Part shown: positions 1 through 5,944 of the stretch, in pieces
How the letters are laid out: each line of letters begins with the position of its first letter
Position numbering within the stretch: position 1 is the stretch's first letter
Assembly (NCBI GenBank): GCA_945957075.1
Contig: CAMFJP010000055.1
Span: forward strand, 1 to 8,604
Direction of reading: 5' to 3'
Source: an uncultured Chlamydiae bacterium
Lineage (GTDB): Bacteria; Chlamydiota; Chlamydiia; Chlamydiales; Rhabdochlamydiaceae
DNA length: 8,604 nucleotides
Position numbers and translations under genes: made by a program
The notes under the pieces: generated by a model
What the model saw: the letters and a program-made list of their open reading frames with translations, nothing else
What the model was told of the DNA's origin: nothing
Database searches by the model: none

Positions 1-45
1 AGACATGTCGGGGACAAGTCCTTTGGCATTGTCCCCGACATGTCT
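1..45. repeat. Perfect 17-bp inverted repeat with nested palindromes (REP/MITE-like or terminator)
   Basis: Bases 1-17 (AGACATGTCGGGGACAA) are the exact reverse complement of bases 29-45, separated by an 11-nt spacer. The outer part of each arm, GACATGTC (2-9 and 37-44), is itself a palindrome, so the same octamer occurs in both direct and inverted orientation. The repeat lies about 57 nt beyond the stop codon of the glutamate dehydrogenase gene, so the minus-strand transcript would form a very stable hairpin that could end or protect that mRNA. No T-tract can be judged because the window ends here. The GGGGACA/TGTCCCC core recalls dispersed REP-like palindromes, but copy number cannot be seen from one window. 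Confidence 0.8.
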
Positions 46-101
46 CTATAAGCCAGCTACAAGCCTTCTGTTCTCTTTTCTTTCTATTTGCGTAACGTGA
101 T

Positions 102-3100
102 TTAGTCGGATATGATTTTTTCGTCTTGGATGAGAAGGGGAAGGACTTCGATGATGGACGGGTGCCACTGCAGGCCCCTTTGATAGACAAGGCGTGAGGC
201 AATGTGACAGGCAATCATCGCCTTTTTATGCACATCTGGAATTTTTTCTAAGATGCGGTCTGGATACAAGTGGCTAAGCAGCGGAGGGCAGTAGCTAAAA
301 AGGCAGCGGATATAGGGATCTTGCTTATTTAATGTTAAAGGGTGCGTTTCAAGATGGGATAAAATGGCGTACATATACCCATTGATTTGTTCCGATATTT
401 TTTCTGAAAGATCGGTTAGAAAGTCTCCTGTCTCTTGATGGGCACGCAAAAGTAGCTGCGCTTCGGCCCTCGCTCTTTTTTTAATGATTTCTAAAATCTC
501 ATCGACAATAAGCGCTTTTTTTTCTAAAAACTCTGCATCCGAAAGTACAAGTTTCGATAACACCTCATTAGAGGAGCAGATCACTCCTCCCTTATTGGCA
601 GAGCTGTCTTTAATAATAAGAACTCCCAATTTTTCAAGAGACCTGCGTGCATAAGGTGTGAGATACAAATTCGCGCCTTCTACAATCGCTTTAGCAGAGG
701 GTCTTCCCGCTGTATCTAGAAAATCTTCCCAGTTGTTATCGTTTAATGTTTTAGGTCTGCCCCCTGCAGGGATAAAGATATCTGCGTAGGTCTTGTGGAG
801 ATTATGGCGAAATAGGTGGTTCATTTCGCTGCCAGATAGCCATTCTTTGCGTAAAGCCCCATTTTCTTTTTTCCAAAGGAGCGTTTGTTGAGAGTAAATC
901 GCTTCTTCTTTTTTAGTTTTAAGGTCGAGTAGAAACCCGCCGTTAGATAGTTTTTCGGGTGGATAAGTGCGGATTGCACGGCCTGCGTAAAACAAAGACT
1001 CCATCTCTTCAAGATCGAGCCCCTCTGGATCAAAGATCGTCCCCGAGACATCAGTTAGTGCTACAAGCTGCGCTGTATGTGGATAATGCTTGCGAAGATT
1101 GAGGATCTGATTGCCAGCGACATCGCCATCTGGCCCCCCAGACATTTTAACGGTAAAGCGCTTTTTTTTAGGGTCAATCCCTAGAAAATAAAGAACCTCT
1201 TCCATGCATACGTTAACCCCAAGGGATGTGACTCCGTATTCTTTATGGTTAATTCCAGAACCTGGTTTACTGGAGATAAAACAGCTTCCCGGTGTATAGC
1301 CTGTGCGCTCACTGTACTGAGAGATCCATATAATCATGCTGCTATGCATATTTTCATCGGGACCAAGATAGATGTACTCTGGTTTTTTCCAATAATCGAT
1401 TACATGTTTTGCTTTTAGCGTTCCATCTTCTGTGCAATTAATGAGCGTCATGAAACTTTCGATATAGGCCTTTTGCGCTTGGTATAGGTAGGCTATCTTT
1501 TGATTTTGAAGAAACGACACCTTTCTTTTCTCAATTTCTAGAGGATCAAGGCCAGCATCGATCATCTCTTGCTCGTAAATAGCATCCTCAGAGTGCATCC
1601 TTTCATAAGGGTCGAGCAGGATAATCCCTTTGGCTCCTCCCTCTGGAATGTCTTTGTTTTTTTTCTGTTGTGTGTATGCCAAGTTGTAGCATTCTGAAAA
1701 TACATGGTTTCTTTCCACGCGCATCTGTTCTAATTTTTCTGGAAATACCGTCCGCAGACCGCCCCTAGAGAGATCTTTGAATCGAATGTGAAATCCAATA
1801 AAGTACATCCCTTTCATAAAAAAAATCGCAAAAGGCAGCTGCGGAAATTTTTCTTTGCGATCGTACGGCATATGATCTAGGTAAGCTGGATCCAGACGAA
1901 AGCAGAGAGCCATTTTATTATTTCTATAAAAGTTTGTTTTCAGCGTATGCTCGATAAAACAGACAGCCTGCTTTAGAATATTTTTTCTTCGCGTATCGTT
2001 AGATTCTTGCCCTGTGTCCAGCTGCCCTATTAATTTTAGCGCCTCCTCTTGGCTTTTTTTGTAAGCTTCAAGATCGTGCTGTTCCGGGTCGAATTTATAG
2101 GCAAAGGCCTTGGTTAATAAAACCGTCAGCTCTGGGTGTCTACAAAGTCCCTCTTCTATGTGCAAGAGCGCATACATATGAGGATCTTTATGAACAAGCA
2201 TTTGATGGGTAAAGGAAATCATTGTCTTGATCAAAGATCCCATATTTCCAGAGACAAGACCTGAATCAACAAAGATTTTATCTACAGCGTCCATGCCGTA
2301 AAAGGACCTTAGCTGAACAAATTCCCGCAAAAAATCTGCAATGTCCGCCTCTTCCCAGGCAGCTTTGCCATGTGCGCCATGTAATCCAATCGACATAATC
2401 AAGATCCCCTCTGCCGTGTACGTGCAGCTCACACGTTTGATGCAGAGTTTATGTCGATGAATCATTTTCGCCATTTTATAGAGAAAATCGTGTTTGGGCA
2501 CATTTTTCCATGCAAAAACAATTTGCAAAGAGGGCGCATCGATTTTCTCTTTCCAATCCCTAATATAGCGCAGCTCATATTGACAGCTATCGCGCGTTTT
2601 CGCTCTACAAAACATATCCAGAGCCAAAACGAGACGCTCTTTTGTAAGACCCCTTAAAAATCGTGCATTGATCGAAGAAATAAGAGAGAGAAAGTCTTCT
2701 CTAGAAAGTTCTGGGTGCTTTTGCTTTAGCTGTGTGAAGGCCTCTTCATATTGCGTATGTTCAGGCGTGTTTTCTAAAGCGTCGTAAAATGATGTGAAAT
2801 GCAAAGAGACAATGCGCAAGGGGAGTGTGCTATGTGGAAAAGGGGGAGGGGCATTCGATACAAACGCCCTATAGGTTTTAATGCCCCGCATTCTGTAATG
2901 TCCAAGGACGTTTAGATCCGCACTTGCCCCATCCAAACACAAAGCAAACGCGCCATCTTTTAGATGAATGTGAGAGAAAAAATCTTGTACGTCCAGATGC
3001 ATTAACGTATGCGCAATGAGTAGAAGATGCTCTGGAGGCACCTCCTGAAAGAAACTCGGAGGCATATGCGCTTCTAGCCACGCGTAAAACACCTCTAGCC

Positions 3101-3152
3101 GTGCGCTTTCCTCCGCCACCGCCTTTTTGATCTCTTCTTTTTTAATTTTCAT
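102..3152 (-). CDS. NAD-dependent glutamate dehydrogenase, 115-kDa (Gdh2-like) class
   Basis: Cytoplasmic enzyme that oxidatively deaminates L-glutamate to 2-oxoglutarate and ammonium with NAD+, feeding the TCA cycle. The product has 1016 residues, close to fungal Gdh2 (about 1050-1090) and far from the 1600-residue bacterial GDH-180 class. Visible signatures include GFHIRFKDLSRGGLR (about 450-464, glutamate-binding region), IPEGGAKG (about 503-510) carrying the presumed catalytic lysine, YLGPDEN (about 594-600), SGGPDGDVAGNQ (about 669-680, dinucleotide-binding fold), FIPAGGRPKTLNDNN (about 792-806), IVEGANLYLTPYAR (about 821-834) and KDSSANKGGV (about 847-856). The N-terminal 440 residues are less conserved; around 208-258 (LQIVFAWKN...) there is an ACT-like strand-helix-strand pattern, which would suggest amino-acid regulation, but this is tentative. 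No strong Shine-Dalgarno precedes the ATG at 3152. The frame is intact and ends with TAA, so the gene looks functional. Confidence 0.95.
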   Translation of the reverse strand: MKIKKEEIKKAVAEESARLEVFYAWLEAHMPPSFFQEVPPEHLLLIAHTLMHLDVQDFFSHIHLKDGAFALCLDGASADLNVLGHYRMRGIKTYRAFVSNAPPPFPHSTLPLRIVSLHFTSFYDALENTPEHTQYEEAFTQLKQKHPELSREDFLSLISSINARFLRGLTKERLVLALDMFCRAKTRDSCQYELRYIRDWKEKIDAPSLQIVFAWKNVPKHDFLYKMAKMIHRHKLCIKRVSCTYTAEGILIMSIGLHGAHGKAAWEEADIADFLREFVQLRSFYGMDAVDKIFVDSGLVSGNMGSLIKTMISFTHQMLVHKDPHMYALLHIEEGLCRHPELTVLLTKAFAYKFDPEQHDLEAYKKSQEEALKLIGQLDTGQESNDTRRKNILKQAVCFIEHTLKTNFYRNNKMALCFRLDPAYLDHMPYDRKEKFPQLPFAIFFMKGMYFIGFHIRFKDLSRGGLRTVFPEKLEQMRVERNHVFSECYNLAYTQQKKNKDIPEGGAKGIILLDPYERMHSEDAIYEQEMIDAGLDPLEIEKRKVSFLQNQKIAYLYQAQKAYIESFMTLINCTEDGTLKAKHVIDYWKKPEYIYLGPDENMHSSMIIWISQYSERTGYTPGSCFISSKPGSGINHKEYGVTSLGVNVCMEEVLYFLGIDPKKKRFTVKMSGGPDGDVAGNQILNLRKHYPHTAQLVALTDVSGTIFDPEGLDLEEMESLFYAGRAIRTYPPEKLSNGGFLLDLKTKKEEAIYSQQTLLWKKENGALRKEWLSGSEMNHLFRHNLHKTYADIFIPAGGRPKTLNDNNWEDFLDTAGRPSAKAIVEGANLYLTPYARRSLEKLGVLIIKDSSANKGGVICSSNEVLSKLVLSDAEFLEKKALIVDEILEIIKKRARAEAQLLLRAHQETGDFLTDLSEKISEQINGYMYAILSHLETHPLTLNKQDPYIRCLFSYCPPLLSHLYPDRILEKIPDVHKKAMIACHIASRLVYQRGLQWHPSIIEVLPLLIQDEKIISD

Positions 3153-3261
3153 AACTTCGGTTTTTTTTAGGTCCGTAGGCCCAGGTGAAAGTTCCTATTT
3201 TTCAATTGTTTACAGGGCCCCCGTATTTTATTCAACACCAGGTCCTAAGACCTAGAAACCA
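3153..3261 (-). other. Intergenic region between the AlaX-like remnant and the glutamate dehydrogenase
   Basis: This 109-bp gap should contain the leader, and perhaps the promoter, of the dehydrogenase gene. Read on the minus strand, a 7-bp stem with a 4-nt loop (CTAGGTC-TTAG-GACCTGG, 3238-3255, one G-T wobble) lies seven bases past the AlaX-like stop codon. No T-run follows it, so it is a poor terminator. A weak promoter-like pair can be drawn (TTGAAT, 17-nt spacer, TAAACA), but the -10 matches consensus at only three of six bases. No continuation of the AlaX protein can be read in any of the three minus-strand frames, each of which stops within about ten codons. Confidence 0.4.
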
Positions 3262-3534
3262 TCAACCTTGTTGTTTTGTAGCTAAATCGATAGTCATTGT
3301 GACCTCATCTCCAACGTAAAGGCCATGACCCTCTGGTAGGGTATAATAAATCAAGGTTCCTTCGATCCTAGAGCCTAGTACGGGAAGTTCATTAATGTAT
3401 GCTTTATCGCTCTCTTGTCCTCCAGAGAAGGAATAAGCAATTTTTCCTTCAAATAACAGTTCATTACACTCTACTGATATCACTTTAGTTTTTAGACTTT
3501 GTTGATAGGGGTTTTCCCAAAAAACTTTTCTCAC
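3262..3534 (-). pseudogene. Truncated alanyl-tRNA editing protein (AlaX-like), N-terminal domain only
   Basis: This 90-residue protein resembles the N-terminal beta-barrel of AlaX-type trans-editing proteins, which hydrolyse mischarged Ser- or Gly-tRNA(Ala). The family pattern is recognisable: start KVFWENPY, a 'V.V..NELLF' strand, FSGGQESDKAYI (about 36-47), a PVLGSR strand, IYYTLPEGHGLYVGDEV (about 62-78) and MTIDLA. Full AlaX proteins continue directly from this 'VGDxVxxxID' strand into the catalytic domain, with a zinc-binding HxxxH and a later Cys/His pair. Here the frame ends six residues later (TKQQG, stop), so every metal ligand is missing. The start is GTG at 3534, preceded by AAGGTG with a 5-nt gap; an in-frame TAA upstream excludes a longer start. 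It lies 34 bp after the transporter gene, probably in one operon. It is either a decaying editing gene or a retained single-domain protein. The family call is from motif memory. Confidence 0.7.
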
Positions 3535-3568
3535 CTTGACACCTTTTTATTTAATAACATATTAACCT

Positions 3569-4852
3569 CTAAGACACTGAAGTAGGATCTAACGATTTGC
3601 AGTGTGTTTCTTTGATTTTTAAAACCATATAAAGCGAAAGAATTAGATAAGTAGGGAGAATCAAAAAGGCCATTTTATAGGACCCAACTGAAAATATCCG
3701 CACCCCTTCAATTAGCTTTCCATCCCAAACGGAATCAAGGAGATAACCTGTTAATGGATCAGAAAAAGCTCCTAATAGAGCATCAAAGGCATTCATAAAT
3801 CCGATAGCTGTGGCAGCAAGGATTGGTAAGTTAATTTCACGTATCATTGTAAAACAAAGGAGAAAGCTGCTGATTGAAAATCCAAAAATAAATAGCAAAA
3901 AAGCAGGGGCAAATATAGAAATGCCAGGAGCATAAATAACTAAAGATAGCGCAAGAAAAGCAACAATCGTTCCCCACAGCATCACAACGCGTCTGCGCCC
4001 AAGCCAATCAGAAAACCAGCCAAAAAAAGGAGCCCCAACAGCAAAACCAATAAAGATCAGAGATACCATTTGCGCTGAAATATTTTGTGACACGCCAAAG
4101 GACTCTGAAAGAAAAGAAACTCCCCATAACCCCCCAAAGACCATCACAGGCGCAAAAGCAAAACCGCTATAGGCTGAAAGCAGCCAAGTTTGAGGGTTTT
4201 TTAAGACCTGTTTAAGGCTGTTCAACAAAGAGATCTTAGTCGATATAATAGGGTTTTGTTTTTCATAATCTGGGGATTTGTCACGTATGACAATCCAGAA
4301 AACGCCAGATAAGATGAGCCCTAAAATTCCGATGATCTCAATTGCATGACGCCACTGCATTTTTTGGATGAAAGCAGCTAAAGGGGCTTGCCCACCTACG
4401 GCTCCTAGCATCGCCACGGTCATCATAAGACCTGCCATAAAAGCAAAATGTCTAAAAGGAAACCAATTGGCTATTAACTTTAAACAATTAACAGCTGCGA
4501 AAGCGGCTCCTACACCAGTTAAAAAGCGTCCAATCCCTGCTACTAGCAAAGATTCTGCGCTAGCAAAAATAAGAGTGCCAATCGCACATAAAGCAATAGC
4601 AAGAGTTGTAGTTTTTCTAGGACCAAAGCGATCCAGCAGCAGTCCAGCAGGAATTTGCAACAAGAGATAAGCATAAAAATAACAAGCTGCCAAATTACCA
4701 AGTTCCATTCCAGTAATATCAAAGGTCTTCATTAATGTTCCCGTCATGACACTTGGAGAAACTTCAAGTGCGTATTTATAGAACATAAACAGAGCGCTCA
4801 GCAGCCAGATAGACCATGCTCTCACAGGATAAGATAGTTTTTCGTGTTTCAT
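3569..4852 (-). CDS. Major facilitator superfamily (MFS) transporter, intracellular-pathogen type
   Basis: Inner-membrane secondary transporter of 427 residues, normal length for a 12-helix MFS protein. The canonical loop 2-3 motif A is clear at residues 70-80 (GLLLDRFGPRK), and its pseudo-repeat appears in the second half as GWFSDWLGRRR (about 277-287), so both six-helix bundles are present. The first helix segment (FMFYKYALEVSPSVM) and YFYAYLLLQIPAGLLLDRFG resemble MFS proteins abundant in Legionella and Coxiella, including the Pht group that imports amino acids from the vacuole. That resemblance is from memory and does not fix the substrate. The ATG at 4852 has a good ribosome site (AAGGAA, 4858-4863, 5-nt spacing). 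The stop codon lies 34 bp ahead of the AlaX-like remnant, suggesting co-transcription; the preceding gene ends 64 bp upstream. No frame damage is seen. Role most likely uptake of a host metabolite; substrate unknown. Confidence 0.88.
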   Translation of the reverse strand: MKHEKLSYPVRAWSIWLLSALFMFYKYALEVSPSVMTGTLMKTFDITGMELGNLAACYFYAYLLLQIPAGLLLDRFGPRKTTTLAIALCAIGTLIFASAESLLVAGIGRFLTGVGAAFAAVNCLKLIANWFPFRHFAFMAGLMMTVAMLGAVGGQAPLAAFIQKMQWRHAIEIIGILGLILSGVFWIVIRDKSPDYEKQNPIISTKISLLNSLKQVLKNPQTWLLSAYSGFAFAPVMVFGGLWGVSFLSESFGVSQNISAQMVSLIFIGFAVGAPFFGWFSDWLGRRRVVMLWGTIVAFLALSLVIYAPGISIFAPAFLLFIFGFSISSFLLCFTMIREINLPILAATAIGFMNAFDALLGAFSDPLTGYLLDSVWDGKLIEGVRIFSVGSYKMAFLILPTYLILSLYMVLKIKETHCKSLDPTSVS

Positions 4853-4857
4853 CTTTT

Positions 4858-4863
4858 TTCCTT
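4858..4863 (-). promoter_or_regulatory. Ribosome binding site of the MFS transporter gene
   Basis: On the minus strand AAGGAA lies five bases before the ATG at 4852. This supports that codon as the start rather than an internal methionine. Confidence 0.65.
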
Positions 4864-4916
4864 ATAAAAAATCGCAATCTACATTATTGGATAGGGATTA
4901 CGAACGGTTTTAAAAA

Positions 4917-5675
4917 TTATTTTTCCAATGCAGCGGTTGAGTTAAGAGCTTCTTTTCCGAGTTTATAGAAGACAGCAAATACAGCATTGCCACGCGCCTT
5001 TCTTAAAGCACCCCAACTTAACTGCCTAAAACTATTCACCGTCATTCCGTTTTGCCAACGGGTCAAAGCGGTGTTTCCTGCATGCCCAAAAATGCTACCA
5101 AAGCCTCCTGCAGTAGCTGCAGCTAAATATTCTACAGGTTTATTATCGCCAAGTTTTTGCTTCATTTGAGCTGAGACTAGATCAGCAGCTGCAAGACCTG
5201 TTACAAAGCCCGTTTGTTGAAGAGTAATTGCACCCGCTTGTTTTAAAGAAAACTTAGACAGTGACTCTTTAACTCTCCATGGAGGCATCATAGTTTTACC
5301 GTTATAAACTGCTAAAAACGGTGAAGACAGCCCTCCTACAATGGCAGAGCTTGCTAGTGTCAACGATGCTTTAGCTTTGTTTGAATCCTTTTCAAAAAGA
5401 TGAGGAAAAGTTTTTACGAGGGCTTTTTCTACTCGATCCTGCAAAACCATTTGCGTTCCAACCAAAGCACCAACGCTTGGCATAGCGCCAACTCCTCCTT
5501 TTACTACTTGCCGCGCATACATATTGGGAACTGGCAATCCTTTTTGCATAAATCTTGTAATAACCATATCGTAATAGGCTGGAACGATTGCAACAGAAGC
5601 TGCAACTGGAGGTGCTATATAAGGTGCAAGCGTTGGCCAAAAGCCTTGGGATGGTGGTGAATTTGATGGTGTCAT
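4917..5675 (-). CDS. Unrecognised hydrophobic protein with three carrier-like repeats (possible mitochondrial-carrier fold)
   Basis: I do not recognise this 252-residue protein as a named family. It has a Pro/Ser-rich, probably disordered N-terminus (residues 1-18) followed by a Gly/Ala-rich membrane protein. Three segments (about 19-88, 103-175 and 181-245) show the same order: a small-residue hydrophobic helix, a signature-like stretch, a short basic linker, a Gly-rich helix, and an ending such as DRVEKAL, QMKQKL or YKLGKEAL. The signature stretches are YYDMVITRFMQ (34-44), SPFLAVYNGK (118-127) and HAGNTALTRWQ (198-208); the last resembles the HPxDTxKTRxQ element of SLC25 mitochondrial carriers. 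The key Pro, Asp and Lys positions are degenerate, and the total is shorter than the usual 300 residues, so this is a hypothesis. The ATG at 5675 has AAGGAA (5683-5688) seven bases upstream. Long flanking gaps suggest its own promoter. The N-terminus could also act as a secretion signal, which is speculative. Confidence 0.8.
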   Translation of the reverse strand: MTPSNSPPSQGFWPTLAPYIAPPVAASVAIVPAYYDMVITRFMQKGLPVPNMYARQVVKGGVGAMPSVGALVGTQMVLQDRVEKALVKTFPHLFEKDSNKAKASLTLASSAIVGGLSSPFLAVYNGKTMMPPWRVKESLSKFSLKQAGAITLQQTGFVTGLAAADLVSAQMKQKLGDNKPVEYLAAATAGGFGSIFGHAGNTALTRWQNGMTVNSFRQLSWGALRKARGNAVFAVFYKLGKEALNSTAALEK

Positions 5676-5682
5676 AAAATAA

Positions 5683-5688
5683 TTCCTT
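5683..5688 (-). promoter_or_regulatory. Ribosome binding site of the 252-residue protein gene
   Basis: AAGGAA on the minus strand is separated by seven bases from the ATG at 5675. It fixes the start, and therefore the Pro/Ser-rich N-terminus, as part of the protein. Confidence 0.65.
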
Positions 5689-5710
5689 TTTTTTATAATG
5701 AGAGCTGTCG

Positions 5711-5731
5711 GCTGAGATGTTTAATCTCGGC
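5711..5731 (-). promoter_or_regulatory. Leader hairpin upstream of the 252-residue protein gene
   Basis: The segment forms an 8-bp stem with a 5-nt loop (plus-strand arms GCTGAGAT and ATCTCGGC, one non-Watson-Crick position that pairs as G-T on the plus strand). It lies between the candidate -10 box (5758-5763) and the ribosome site (5683-5688), so it would be in the 5' untranslated leader of the minus-strand transcript. On the plus strand it is followed by TTTT and would look like a weak terminator, but no plus-strand gene reads into it. A role in mRNA stability or control is possible but unproven. Confidence 0.35.
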
Positions 5732-5757
5732 TTTTAAAATAAAAAAATGTAAAAGAA

Positions 5758-5786
5758 ATTATAATATGATTCGCCTAGCGGCGAAT
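5758..5786 (-). promoter_or_regulatory. Candidate promoter -10 box with overlapping operator-like inverted repeat
   Basis: A perfect TATAAT lies on the minus strand at 5758-5763, about 83 bases ahead of the ATG of the 252-residue protein. Immediately upstream, 5769-5786 is a perfect 7-bp inverted repeat with a 4-nt centre (ATTCGCC-TAGC-GGCGAAT on the plus strand). It occupies the spacer and -35 position, where no good TTGACA-like hexamer is visible. The arrangement suits a repressor or activator site over a promoter. The same repeat could instead be a transcription stop for the upstream ATPase gene, although the bases after it (CATATTATAATTTC) are only moderately T-rich. Confidence 0.35.
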
Positions 5787-5816
5787 AAAAGAAATAGAAA
5801 TCATCGACACGAAAAC

Positions 5817-5842
5817 AGCTAGAAAGGGAGCCCCTTTTAGCT
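5817..5842 (-). terminator. Probable terminator hairpin of the metal ATPase operon
   Basis: On the minus strand the arms AGCTA-AAAGGG and CCCTTT-(C)-TAGCT form an 11-bp stem with one bulged base and a GCT loop, followed by GTTTTC. It begins about 100 bases past the ATPase stop codon. The stem is strong but the T-tract is short, so termination may be partial. No gene lies between the stop codon and the hairpin. Confidence 0.45.
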
Positions 5843-5944
5843 TGCTATCATCCAAAATAAGCTGACAGTTCATGTCTTTTATATTCATGTGGAACATAAT
5901 ACTTTATTGTCTTTTTTACCGTCAAGCAAGAGGCAGTGGGGGTG

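Noticed and set aside
3153..3261. Idea that a simple frameshift separates the AlaX-like N-terminus from a catalytic domain
   Set aside because: I read the three minus-strand frames beyond the stop. Each ends within about ten codons and none shows an HxxxH-like motif, so the catalytic part is deleted rather than shifted.
4368..4670. Plus-strand 100-codon open frame opposite the transporter gene
   Set aside because: It is fully antisense to a well-supported MFS gene, with low-complexity Ala/Lys/Pro content typical of antisense shadows.
5400..5675. Overlapping open frames on both strands over the 5' part of the 252-residue gene
   Set aside because: The 252-residue frame has a proper ribosome site, a full-length hydrophobic pattern and internal repeats. 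The alternatives are Cys/Trp/Arg-rich and start without ribosome sites.
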